From positions 1-24,131 of the forward strand of contig JAZUBA010000018.1 in assembly GCA_045638265.1 (NCBI GenBank): a stretch of DNA of 24,131 bases, in the 5' to 3' direction. Shown piece after piece: positions 8,246 to 15,313 of the stretch. How positions within the stretch are numbered: position 1 is the stretch's first letter; each line of letters opens with the position of its first letter. The notes under the pieces were generated by a model that did no database searches, was not told where the DNA came from, and saw nothing but the letters and a program-made list of their open reading frames with translations. A program made the position numbers and the translations under genes. The stretch is from RGIG4140 sp045638265. GTDB taxonomy: Bacteria > Pseudomonadota > Alphaproteobacteria > CAAHEQ01 > UBA3637.

Positions 8246-8677
8246 TTATTTTTGTTTTTTGCAAAAAACAAAATGCTTTAAAAACACATAATTAAAGACT
8301 GCGCAAATGATTAAACAAACAACTTGCATGATATAAACGTTGAAATGTAATATATCAACTAATATGTAAAGTAAAACAGCGTTGATGACATACGAACCCA
8401 TCCAGGTCGTAATGCATTGTAAATATTCTTTAAAACTGATGTTTTTTGTTGCAAAAACAAAATATTTTTGTGTTAAATAACTGTTGATGCTGGATAAAAC
8501 ATAAGAGCTGAATAAGGCAATTTGATTGTATTCTTCTGTTAAGAGAAAAATAAGAGTAATAAATAAAAGGTATCCGAAAACCGTATTATATCCACCAACT
8601 AAAATAAAGCGTAACTTTTCAGGAAAACGCATCCAGAAGCGATAAACAATGAAATACCATTCTAAGAATTTATTCAT
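8246..8677 (-). CDS. GtrA-family membrane protein
   Basis: Small integral membrane protein of the GtrA family, which flips or helps transfer polyprenyl-linked sugars in O-antigen, teichoic acid or arabinan modification. 143 residues with four hydrophobic segments at about 25-45, 52-70, 88-108 and 113-134. The family signature is visible at the start of the first segment (LRFILVGGYNTVFGYLLF) and as NSYLTQKYFVF between helices 2 and 3. Length is typical. The start is the ATG at 8677; the SD is weak. No glycosyltransferase gene is next to it here, so the sugar substrate cannot be guessed. Confidence 0.88.
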   Translation of the reverse strand: MNKFLEWYFIVYRFWMRFPEKLRFILVGGYNTVFGYLLFITLIFLLTEEYNQIALFSSYVLSSINSYLTQKYFVFATKNISFKEYLQCITTWMGSYVINAVLLYILVDILHFNVYIMQVVCLIICAVFNYVFLKHFVFCKKQK

Positions 8678-8740
8678 ATAAAGACTATATCAATACCTTT
8701 TTGTATCGTCAAGTGTTATTTGAAAACAAATGCTTGCTTT

Positions 8741-8769
8741 TTGGTTTGAAATATTTTAATACATATAAT
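8741..8769 (+). promoter_or_regulatory. Likely promoter of the L,D-transpeptidase gene
   Basis: TATAAT at 8764-8769, with a poor -35 (TTGGTT, 8741-8746) at 17-bp spacing. The start codon follows 24 bp later with SD TGAGGT. The -10 is good, the -35 weak. Confidence 0.5.
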
Positions 8770-8793
8770 ATGAAATAACAAAATGAGGTATTT

Positions 8794-9300
8794 ATGAAAA
8801 AAATTTATGTGCTTTCCATATTGGGACTTTTTTTAAGTTTTGCATTTCCTGTATACAGTGGTCATTTACAATCGGTTGATAATATTTTAGTAGAAAAGAG
8901 TAAACGAATGATGTACTTACGTCAAGGTGATACTGTTTTGAAAAGTTATAAAATTTCATTGGGTGGTAATCCGGTTGGTCCGAAAGTCAAAGAGGGTGAT
9001 TCTAAAACACCGGAAGGAAATTATAAAATTGAATGGCATAATCCCAACAGTTCATATCATCTGTCATTACGCATTTCTTATCCAAATGCTGAACAAAAAC
9101 GAAAAGCCAAAGAAAATAATTATTCTGCCGGTGGAGATATTATGATTCATGGTTTTCCGAATTGGGCTCCGAATGCGTTATTTAAATATGTTCATAATAA
9201 CCGTGATTGGACTGATGGTTGTATAGCGGTAACAGATGAGGAAATGACAGAAATTTATCACGCAGTCAAAGACGGAACACCGATTACCGTTAACCCATAA
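8794..9300 (+). CDS. Exported L,D-transpeptidase (YkuD family)
   Basis: Predicted periplasmic L,D-transpeptidase that forms or exchanges crosslinks through meso-diaminopimelate, or attaches partners to peptidoglycan. 168 residues. Residues 1-~23 are a signal peptide (MKKIYVLSILGLFLSFAFPV). The YkuD core follows: ISLGGNPVGPKVKEGDSKTPEGNY is the substrate-side loop typical of the YafK/ErfK-like group, H119 is in IMIHGF, and the catalytic Cys is C143 in TDGCIAVTDEEM. The motif has Asp where many members have Ser before Gly-Cys, within family variation. It is short: a catalytic domain without LysM or other binding module. It ends 2 bp from the converging reductase stop. Together with the two lysozyme-type genes it makes three peptidoglycan-active proteins in the window. 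Confidence 0.92.
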   Translation: MKKIYVLSILGLFLSFAFPVYSGHLQSVDNILVEKSKRMMYLRQGDTVLKSYKISLGGNPVGPKVKEGDSKTPEGNYKIEWHNPNSSYHLSLRISYPNAEQKRKAKENNYSAGGDIMIHGFPNWAPNALFKYVHNNRDWTDGCIAVTDEEMTEIYHAVKDGTPITVNP

Positions 9301-9302
9301 AT

Positions 9303-9830
9303 TTATTGAGCTAAAGCATTTAAAAATGATTGTAAAAACTGATGTGTTTTTTCATCAGACGGCAATTTATTTTCTTGAAACATATTTTCGTGATACGTTA
9401 AATACATTTCAGGTTGACGAATGGTTTTTAATCCTAATACCTGAAACATAGAGCGTAAATGATTTTGAGCCATAGCTGTTCCTAACGGACTGGGGGCCAA
9501 TCCGGCAGAAGCAGCTTCTTTTCCGATAAAAGCTCCTTTTCTATACGGACGGGATCCCCAATCAATCGCATTTTTCAAAAAGGCCGGAATGGAACGATTG
9601 TATTCAGGTGTAATAAATAAAATTAAGTCTGATGAACGAACAGCCTCTCTGAATGTATCAACCGATTGAATTTGATTTTTTTCTAAATCTTCTGAAAACA
9701 TGGGTAATTCATTGATTTCAATGAGGGATAAGGTTAAATCTTTGTGTCCGATGGCGATTAGTGCTTCTGCCAATTGGCGATTAATGGAACCGACTCTGTT
9801 ACTGCCGACAATAATACCTATTTTTTTCAT
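9303..9830 (-). CDS. NADPH-dependent FMN reductase (quinone/chromate/azo reductase type)
   Basis: Flavodoxin-fold FMN enzyme that passes electrons from NAD(P)H to quinones or similar acceptors, cytoplasmic. 175 residues, the usual length. The phosphate-binding loop GSNRVGSINRQLA lies at 9-21 and the FMN-contacting motif TPEYNRSIPAFLKNAIDW at about 73-90. An SPLGTAMAQNHLR stretch follows around residue 114, as in ChrR/YieF-like enzymes. SD AAAGGAG is nine bases before the ATG. The physiological acceptor cannot be read from the sequence. It is divergent from the methyltransferase gene. Confidence 0.9.
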   Translation of the reverse strand: MKKIGIIVGSNRVGSINRQLAEALIAIGHKDLTLSLIEINELPMFSEDLEKNQIQSVDTFREAVRSSDLILFITPEYNRSIPAFLKNAIDWGSRPYRKGAFIGKEAASAGLAPSPLGTAMAQNHLRSMFQVLGLKTIRQPEMYLTYHENMFQENKLPSDEKTHQFLQSFLNALAQ

Positions 9831-9854
9831 ATCATATTCTCCTTTAACCTATTT

Positions 9855-9883
9855 AATATGGCAAGTCTTAGTCAGAGAGTCAA
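9855..9883 (-). promoter_or_regulatory. Promoter of the FMN reductase gene
   Basis: Minus strand TTGACT (9878-9883), 17-bp spacer, CATATT (9855-9860) preceded by TGC, an extended -10 that may make up for the weaker hexamer. It stands back to back with the methyltransferase promoter, 19 bp apart. Confidence 0.55.
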
Positions 9884-9902
9884 CTGTTTTTAAAAAAGAA
9901 AC

Positions 9903-9930
9903 TTGCATTTATTTTAATTCTTCGTATACT
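9903..9930 (+). promoter_or_regulatory. Promoter of the TrmN6-like gene
   Basis: TTGCAT (9903-9908), 16-bp spacer, TATACT (9925-9930). Transcription would start about 7 bases on, at or next to the ATG at 9937, predicting a leaderless mRNA. Confidence 0.6.
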
Positions 9931-9936
9931 GTTGTT

Positions 9937-10656
9937 ATGGATATAACACAAAATGATTTTTTAGGTGGAAAAATTAAACTTTTGCAATATCAAACCGGAT
10001 ATCGGGCTACATCTGATTCGGTTTTGGTTTCGGCTACTGTTCAGGCAAAATCCGGAGAAACAATCCTGGATGTCGGTACTGGAACAGGTATTATATTGTT
10101 TTGTTTGGGATCTCGTATTTCTAACCTTCAAATGACAGGTGTGGATGTTCAAAATGAATTGCTTGCATTGGCACAGCAAAATAATATACTTAATCAGCAA
10201 AATGTTGAATGGATACAAGAAGATATAACGGCTAAAACTTCAAAAATACACGGACGACAATTTCATCATGTTGTTACTAATCCGCCTTTTTACAGAGAAG
10301 ATATTGTCCGACAAAATCAGCAAACAGCAACGGCTTTTCATCAGTCAATCAGTTTAGATATTTGGATTCGTTATTGTGTGAAACATATCCGTCCAAAAGG
10401 GACGTTAACCCTGATTCATCGTCCGGAAGCCTTAACGGAAATATTAACAATTTTGAGTAAAACGGCATTAGGCGGGATAGAAGTTTTGCCGATTTATTCA
10501 AAACTGAATCAGGAGGCTAATCGGATTATTATAAAGGGAATACTTGGTTCAAAGAAGCAATTAACAATTCATCCGCCGTTTATAACGCATACGGCAGATA
10601 ATAAATATACAAAAGAGGCTGAAGAAATATTAAGAAACGGCAAATCATTAAAATAA
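9937..10656 (+). CDS. tRNA1(Val) A37 N6-methyltransferase-like (TrmN6/YfiC family)
   Basis: SAM-dependent adenine-N6 methyltransferase; the E. coli relative methylates A37 of tRNA-Val. 239 residues from the ATG at 9937 (MDITQNDFLGGKIKLLQ). The frame extends leftward to 9700, but that part lies antisense to the reductase gene and precedes the promoter, so it is excluded. Motif I is LDVGTGTGIILFCL (about 47-60), motif II ends in GVDVQ, and motif IV is TNPPFY (about 113-118), the N6-adenine signature. The opening FLGGKIKLLQYQTGYRATSDSVLVSA is characteristic of the family. There is no SD before the ATG. The tRNA-Arg(TCT) gene follows 47 bp later on its own promoter. Exact tRNA target is inferred. 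Confidence 0.87.
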   Translation: MDITQNDFLGGKIKLLQYQTGYRATSDSVLVSATVQAKSGETILDVGTGTGIILFCLGSRISNLQMTGVDVQNELLALAQQNNILNQQNVEWIQEDITAKTSKIHGRQFHHVVTNPPFYREDIVRQNQQTATAFHQSISLDIWIRYCVKHIRPKGTLTLIHRPEALTEILTILSKTALGGIEVLPIYSKLNQEANRIIIKGILGSKKQLTIHPPFITHTADNKYTKEAEEILRNGKSLK

Positions 10657-10660
10657 ATGA

Positions 10661-10689
10661 TTGACAAGTACAAAAAAAAGATGTATAAG
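10661..10689 (+). promoter_or_regulatory. tRNA-Arg(TCT) promoter
   Basis: TTGACA (10661-10666), 17-bp spacer, TATAAG (10684-10689), 14 bp before the tRNA. Same TATAAGG -10 and same distance to the tRNA as in the other tRNA-Arg gene. Confidence 0.87.
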
Positions 10690-10703
10690 GTGGTTTGTTA
10701 TAT

Positions 10704-10780
10704 GGTCCCGTAGCTCAGCTGGATAGAGCAACAGCCTTCTAAGCTGTGGGTCGGGCGTTCGAATCGCTCCGGGATCGCCA
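10704..10780 (+). tRNA. tRNA-Arg (anticodon TCT)
   Basis: 77-nt cloverleaf. Acceptor GGTCCCG pairs with CGGGATC (one G-T pair), discriminator G, encoded CCA at 10778-10780. Anticodon arm ACAGC-CTTCTAA-GCTGT gives TCT, reading AGA/AGG. D-arm and T-loop (GTTCGAATC) are intact. Confidence 0.96.
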
Positions 10781-10784
10781 CTTT

Positions 10785-10816
10785 AAAACGCTTTACTTTT
10801 GAGTAAGGCGTTTTTT
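10785..10816 (+). terminator. Terminator of tRNA-Arg(TCT)
   Basis: 13-bp stem AAAACGCTTTACT (10785-10797) with 10802-10814, one G-T pair, loop TTTG, T run 10811-10816. Directly after the tRNA. Confidence 0.9.
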
Positions 10817-10841
10817 GTTTCAGTGAGATTTATGCGTTATC

Positions 10842-10870
10842 TTGACAAAAAATAAATGTTAGGTTAAAAT
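10842..10870 (+). promoter_or_regulatory. Promoter of the tandem paralogue operon
   Basis: TTGACA (10842-10847), 17-bp spacer, TAAAAT (10865-10870). The start codon follows 29 bp later with SD GGCGGAG. Confidence 0.8.
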
Positions 10871-10899
10871 AGCTCGTCATCATAAAGGCGGAGAATAAA

Positions 10900-12132
10900 A
10901 TGGCAAAATATACTTTTACGAAGTTCTGGTTTGAACAATTAGATAAGTGCGATTTTAAACAATTTTTATCAGAACTTAAAGCAACAGACCTAGCAGGTAT
11001 CTTGGGTGCTCGTTCTCAATTTGATACCAGCTTAAAAACATTGGAAAATCAAAAATGTGATATATGGTTGTTGGAATCTTATATAGATTCTGTATATTCA
11101 GCTGATGGACAAATAAGAGAATTAAACTCAACCGCACGCAATGTCGGTGTGTGTCCGGCTCTATCATCAGATATTGTCAACAAAATTAAGAAAAAAGGTC
11201 TTCATACAAAGAAAGAAACAGAGGATATAACATCTCAGACCATTTTTTTTGGGGAATATCCGCAAACACTTGCTAATCAACGAACGTCTGAATTTTTGGA
11301 AAAAGCATATCAACAAAAAAGATTAATGCCAACCGGTAAACAATACACATTTAATACCATCGGTAAAGTGTATGACGAAAAAGAGAATCTTTGGCCGTAT
11401 GCTGCCGGTCAAGACAGAGTTAGTCTAGCTAGTTATAGTGATGTTAAAAAAGAAGAACTTTATTGCAATTCTGTTGTTTATGCTGTTCAAACACACGATG
11501 AGTTTGAGTTTCTTGGTGAAAAATACGTTCGTCTCATGCCCCGTGTTTTTGATGAAACATTTATTCTATCAAACAAACAAGATTTAAAATTGAATTCTTT
11601 TCATACTCAACATTATTGGGTTAAAGTAGAGCCGATAGAATGGTTGGAAGATAAAAAAGGTAATTGGCTTTCAAAAAGAGTATTATTGGGGGGATTGCCG
11701 GTTAGACATGAATTATATAGATGGGATGCCCCATATACATTTGTCGGACGTTTTTTAAAAAAGCACTTTATGCAAGATATTATGCCAACTCATAACAAAA
11801 CGGTTAAAGAAAAATCATTAGAAGAATATAAAAGTTATTTGTGTTTGTTTTTAAATGAGACAGAAAGAACGCCTTTTGCGTTTGGTAAGACAATTTCTGC
11901 TTTTTCCAAGCAGTACATTCTTTCAAAAACAAGTGATGAAATGACGGATATTGATAAAGAAATTTTGACTTATTCCAAAAATCTGATTAAAATACTTCTA
12001 TCCGGAGAAAAGACACCACATCAAGTTTTGTTTTCCTTGCAACTTCCGCCTAAAAAAATGGCTCAAAGTTGTCTGGGACAATTTTGCAGAGGTGTGGGAT
12101 ATGTGCTTGGTATAGGTCGGCAAAGATTATGA
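10900..12132 (+). CDS. Unknown protein, first of two tandem paralogues
   Basis: Function unknown. 410 residues, no signal peptide or membrane helix, rich in Lys and aromatics. The middle carries a layout shared with the next gene: FFGEYPQTLANQRT (about 115-128), TGKQYTFN, EFEFLGEKYVRL, then HYWVKVEPIEWLEDKKGNWL with VLLGGLP, and FLKKHFMQDI. The FGEYPQT, W-x-V-x-P-I-x-W and LN-like closing elements recall DUF6273-type domains of gut bacteria, but that is a weak resemblance only. The C-terminal ~80 residues are helical and close with KTPHQVLFSL, which the next gene repeats as KTPNDVLLEL. Its stop overlaps the start of the paralogue (ATGA), indicating translational coupling. It begins 120 bp after a tRNA-Arg, a common edge for accessory DNA. 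Confidence 0.88.
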   Translation: MAKYTFTKFWFEQLDKCDFKQFLSELKATDLAGILGARSQFDTSLKTLENQKCDIWLLESYIDSVYSADGQIRELNSTARNVGVCPALSSDIVNKIKKKGLHTKKETEDITSQTIFFGEYPQTLANQRTSEFLEKAYQQKRLMPTGKQYTFNTIGKVYDEKENLWPYAAGQDRVSLASYSDVKKEELYCNSVVYAVQTHDEFEFLGEKYVRLMPRVFDETFILSNKQDLKLNSFHTQHYWVKVEPIEWLEDKKGNWLSKRVLLGGLPVRHELYRWDAPYTFVGRFLKKHFMQDIMPTHNKTVKEKSLEEYKSYLCLFLNETERTPFAFGKTISAFSKQYILSKTSDEMTDIDKEILTYSKNLIKILLSGEKTPHQVLFSLQLPPKKMAQSCLGQFCRGVGYVLGIGRQRL

Positions 12133-13133
12133 TTCCATTTCAAACAACGCTATTGTCATACAAACAATGTTTAGGAGATGAAAAATTAGATGTTTTGTCC
12201 CTTTTTGGAAAAGGTTGTTACGTTACTGAATTTGCCCGTCTTTTAGGTTCAAGAATGTATTCTAGTAAATCTGATGATATTTGTCCCGTTATTCCGGCTG
12301 AAGTTGCTTCTAAATTGATTCCGAATCGTGTAAGCAGATGTAATACGGCACAAATCGGTCAAACATATTTAACCGCCAATTATGGTGTTTATCCTCAAAA
12401 TATTGTTCATTATTCCACCGAAAAGAAATTAAATAAAGCTTTTCGTGAGAAAAAAATACTTCAAACAGGAAATACATATACGGTTAATTTTGTTGAGAAG
12501 AAAGAAGGAAAACTTTTATATACCTCTGAAACCCTCAACGAATACGAATTTGAGCAGAACCGTTATGTGCGTATTACAGGCAAAGTTAAAAATGTTGATT
12601 GGACTGATTGTACAGATGAGCTAAAACCAATAAAAAACGGAAAATCTTATTGGGTTCAGGTGCGTCCGATAACATGGCTTATTGATGAAAAAACAGGATT
12701 GTGGATTTCTCAATGTGCCTTGTTGAGTGGTTTGTCAGAAGATAGTCCGGATAATCGGTCAAAGGATTTTAAAGAGTCGTTTTTAAATCGTTATTTGAAT
12801 GATGTTTTTGTTCGGGATATACATAATCATTATGATATGGCGTTTTTTCAAGAAAAGTTGTTAAGTGCTTTGTATCCCGTTCCACAAACAACATTTGCAT
12901 ATAGTCAGGTCGTTTTTAAAACGCTTGTTTCTTATTTAAATAAACAACCATTTAATTTTCAACTCTTACCTAAAGAAGAACAATTGACACAATATGCTAA
13001 AAAGCTTGTGTTGGATATGCAAAAAGGGGATAAAACACCGAATGATGTTCTTTTAGAATTAGTTAAGCCTGTTAAAATTTGTAATGCACAAACAAATTTA
13101 AATCACTTAACCGAAAAGAATCGGCAACGGTAA
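12129..13133 (+). CDS. Unknown protein, second tandem paralogue
   Basis: Function unknown. The start is the ATG at 12129 (MIPFQTTLLSYKQ) inside the ATGA overlap with the previous stop; the open frame begins 60 bases earlier but that part overlaps the upstream gene in another frame. 334 residues. It matches the previous gene in order: YGVYPQNIVHYSTEK, TGNTYTVNF, EYEFEQNRYVRI, SYWVQVRPITWLIDEKTGLW followed by CALLSGL, FLNRYLNDVFVRDI, and a helical C-terminus with DKTPNDVLLEL. Sequence identity is modest, so the duplication is old or under diversifying pressure. A two-subunit complex or a pair of related binding proteins is a reasonable inference. No signal peptide. Confidence 0.86.
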   Translation: MIPFQTTLLSYKQCLGDEKLDVLSLFGKGCYVTEFARLLGSRMYSSKSDDICPVIPAEVASKLIPNRVSRCNTAQIGQTYLTANYGVYPQNIVHYSTEKKLNKAFREKKILQTGNTYTVNFVEKKEGKLLYTSETLNEYEFEQNRYVRITGKVKNVDWTDCTDELKPIKNGKSYWVQVRPITWLIDEKTGLWISQCALLSGLSEDSPDNRSKDFKESFLNRYLNDVFVRDIHNHYDMAFFQEKLLSALYPVPQTTFAYSQVVFKTLVSYLNKQPFNFQLLPKEEQLTQYAKKLVLDMQKGDKTPNDVLLELVKPVKICNAQTNLNHLTEKNRQR

Positions 13134-13142
13134 ATATTCAAA

Positions 13143-13171
13143 TTGATTTTAGACTTTATTTATGGTATAAT
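13143..13171 (+). promoter_or_regulatory. Promoter of the ART-like gene
   Basis: TTGATT (13143-13148), 17-bp spacer, TATAAT (13166-13171) preceded by TGG (extended -10). About 30 bp before the start codon. Confidence 0.75.
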
Positions 13172-13200
13172 ATAACAACTTAATAACCAAACGGATATGG

Positions 13201-14202
13201 ATGATGATATCGTATAATTCAGATATACTTTTGCAAGATTCAAGTAATCAGCCGATAACGCTTTATCATGGAACAGCTACACGATTTGAACGATTTCGTC
13301 CTTTATCACACTTTGGTTCAAAAGCAGCTGCAAAATTAGCGGCACAAATGGCGGTTGAAAACGGGAGTGAAATTTTGGATTCGGCAAGTGTTTCAAAACG
13401 TCAGTTGGAAAATTATTCCATAAAGGCTTATGTTGAACAAAGTAAACGCAAAATTATTCCTGTTCAGTTGGTTATGAAAAGACCTTTGTATGTGCATGAT
13501 TTGGGAATGCATACGATTGAAAATTATAAAAAAATTGTTTTGCAGGAACTTGAAAAAGATACATATACGAATTTGATGATAAAAGAACATCCTGTGTTGC
13601 AGAAGTTTGCTATTGCCGGTATGCTGATGAATGCTTATCAGGAACAACAAACTGTCCCGCCGATATATGATATGATTTTTAAAGACCCGATGGATACGGA
13701 AAAAATGTCTTCATTTGATGTTGCCAATGAATTATATTGCGAAAAATTATATCCTGTTATGGCACAAATGGATGAAGAAGAAATCTCTAATGCTGATAAG
13801 GTTAATCGGCAACATTTGGTCTTACAACGGATGATTCGCTTTTTTGAATCACGTGGATATGACGGTTTTGTTTATCATAACAGAGGTGAGGATAGAGGGC
13901 ATTTGTCTTATATTGCATTTCGCTCTGAACAAGTTGTGCGTTTAGACAGAGATTTACCTAAATATGTTAATTTATATCCTGATGAGGAAGATTCTCAACA
14001 ATTACGTCAAATGGAACGAGAGGCACTCAACCGTTGTTGTGAACGCCCGTTGTCTGACAGAGAATTAAAACGTAAACACGATTTCAGAGAAGATGTTTTA
14101 AAAGATATTTCACGTCAGGAAATTGAAAAAGACGAAAAACTCAAAAAAGTTGTCTCAAATTATTACCCGATATGGCGTGATAGCGAAGAGTTTTTCCATT
14201 AA
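13201..14202 (+). CDS. ADP-ribosyltransferase-like protein (putative)
   Basis: Possible ADP-ribosyltransferase (ART) acting on a protein or nucleic-acid target. 333 residues; the ATGs at 13201 and 13204 are both possible and the SD is poor (ACGGA). Near the N-terminus ITLYHGTATRFERF and HFGS (about 19-40) match the NAD-binding Y-H-G-T...F-x-x-F...F-G pattern of H-Y-E type and phage-polyvalent-protein ARTs. Around 218-246, GYDGFVYHNRGED followed by LSYIAFRSEQV matches the G-x-D-G...N-x-x-E...Y-I-x-F pattern that ends such domains and holds the acidic residue. Between them is a ~170-residue helical insertion. The tail (~260-333) is highly charged. No signal peptide or immunity gene is visible. 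Catalysis is unproven; a non-enzymatic ART fold is possible. Confidence 0.72.
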   Translation: MMISYNSDILLQDSSNQPITLYHGTATRFERFRPLSHFGSKAAAKLAAQMAVENGSEILDSASVSKRQLENYSIKAYVEQSKRKIIPVQLVMKRPLYVHDLGMHTIENYKKIVLQELEKDTYTNLMIKEHPVLQKFAIAGMLMNAYQEQQTVPPIYDMIFKDPMDTEKMSSFDVANELYCEKLYPVMAQMDEEEISNADKVNRQHLVLQRMIRFFESRGYDGFVYHNRGEDRGHLSYIAFRSEQVVRLDRDLPKYVNLYPDEEDSQQLRQMEREALNRCCERPLSDRELKRKHDFREDVLKDISRQEIEKDEKLKKVVSNYYPIWRDSEEFFH

Positions 14203-14211
14203 ATAATGTTT

Positions 14212-14670
14212 TTATTGGCGAACCGAACTATCCCGACCACCGGCATCATAACGGCCAAAGTTTTTAACGAGTTGTTCAATAACAGATAATTCTTTTCCTC
14301 TGACAGGGGAAATGGTTTCATCATAGGCAACGTGTTTTGCATCAGCAAGTGTTAAATGCTCAATATTTTGAACAATATCCTTGGAATCAAACGTGATGAC
14401 ATAAATATCCCGTTCCGTTTCTTTTGGCTCAAAGAAAGCACGACTTTTTTTAATCACTTTGCTGTATACAAAAAAATCACCATTCCCTAAATGATTTTGA
14501 AAGGCGGGTTGTCCTAACAATTCAATCACTTTCATTTTTGGGAACCCCGGTTTGACTAAATTTAAACGGGTTTGTGAGGGTAAATCTCCGCTTTGGAGTG
14601 TTTCTAAACCGCATCCGCTGATAAAAAAGCACGAAATTAAACAAGTTGTGTAAAATACTTTCTTGAACAT
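14212..14670 (-). CDS. bamE: Outer membrane assembly lipoprotein BamE (SmpA/OmlA family)
   Basis: Lipoprotein of the BAM complex that inserts beta-barrel proteins in the outer membrane. I chose the ATG at 14670 (MFKKVFYTT) because a type II signal peptide follows at once: hydrophobic residues 6-18 and lipobox FISGC with the lipid-bearing Cys at about 20. The longer frame to 14718 would bury this. The SmpA_OmlA domain is at about 33-115 (LNLVKPGFPKMKVIELLGQPAFQ, then a beta-rich Y-S-K and YVITFD). The Gly-x-Ser/Phe turn and LGQP are typical. 152 residues. Divergent from yceD with about 66 bp between the start codons, a common alphaproteobacterial arrangement. Confidence 0.88.
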   Translation of the reverse strand: MFKKVFYTTCLISCFFISGCGLETLQSGDLPSQTRLNLVKPGFPKMKVIELLGQPAFQNHLGNGDFFVYSKVIKKSRAFFEPKETERDIYVITFDSKDIVQNIEHLTLADAKHVAYDETISPVRGKELSVIEQLVKNFGRYDAGGRDSSVRQ

Positions 14671-14736
14671 TTTTTTCTTCTCTGTTATAGTGTTTGAAAT
14701 TAATATATTATATAACAAATGAAAGGGATTTCGTCA

Positions 14737-15267
14737 ATGGAAAATTTGCAACAGGAAGAAAAAGATATCGCTTGTGTGGTTGATGTTCGTAAAATTACGG
14801 CACAACCCACATATATGCATATGACGGCAACAAAAGAACAATGTCAGGCGTTGGCAGAGCATTTTGAAATTATTGCCGTTGATGATTTGAATGTGGATGT
14901 CAAATTGTTGAAAAAAGAAGATATTATTGAATTGACAGGAACATTAAAAGCACATGTCAAACAAGAATGTGTTGTTACGTTGGAACCGATGGAAAATGAA
15001 GTTGACGGTGAATTTGATATGTTATTTTCAACCACAAAACAGCCGATAGTTAATGAATCGGTTTTGGATATTGATGTTACGGAAGAACCGATTGAATTTT
15101 TACCCCGTCCTCAAATTTATTTTAAAGATATTGTATTTGAACAGTTTGGGTTGAATTTGGATTATTTTCCCCGAAAAACAGATGAATTATTTGTGTATAG
15201 AGAGGATTCGGAGCCGATAGAAAAAGAAAATCCTTTTGCTGTGTTAAAACACTTGACAAAAGAGTGA
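14737..15267 (+). CDS. YceD/DUF177 family protein
   Basis: Member of the YceD (DUF177) family, linked to 23S rRNA accumulation and usually encoded near rpmF or plsX. The start is the ATG at 14737 (MENLQQEEK), nine bases after SD AAAGGGA; an ATG at 14719 would put that SD inside the gene. 176 residues. Family marks are CVVTLEPMENEVDGEFDMLF (about 82-101), an acidic central part (VLDIDVTEEPIEFL) and the closing NPFAVLKHL typical of the C-terminus. The four-Cys/zinc pattern of some members is absent. The usual partners rpmF, plsX and fabH do not follow; an unknown gene does. Confidence 0.86.
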   Translation: MENLQQEEKDIACVVDVRKITAQPTYMHMTATKEQCQALAEHFEIIAVDDLNVDVKLLKKEDIIELTGTLKAHVKQECVVTLEPMENEVDGEFDMLFSTTKQPIVNESVLDIDVTEEPIEFLPRPQIYFKDIVFEQFGLNLDYFPRKTDELFVYREDSEPIEKENPFAVLKHLTKE

Positions 15268-15280
15268 GATTTGATATAAT
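15253..15280 (+). promoter_or_regulatory. Strong promoter of the coiled-coil protein gene
   Basis: TTGACA (15253-15258) inside the last codons of yceD, 16-bp spacer, TATAAT (15275-15280) preceded by TGA. The gene is thus driven separately from yceD. Confidence 0.85.
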
Positions 15281-15313
15281 AAGAGTATAAAGCGATATTT
15301 TAAGGAGGTTCGT

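Noticed and set aside
8250..8273. TTTTGTTTTTTGCAAAAAACAAAA inverted-repeat-like tract, proposed as a terminator between converging genes
   Set aside because: Built only of A/T runs plus one G-C pair per arm, within the last codons of the GtrA-like gene; stability as a terminator is doubtful.
9700..9936. N-terminal extension of the methyltransferase frame
   Set aside because: Antisense to the FMN reductase gene and upstream of the promoter; the family's conserved start matches the ATG at 9937.
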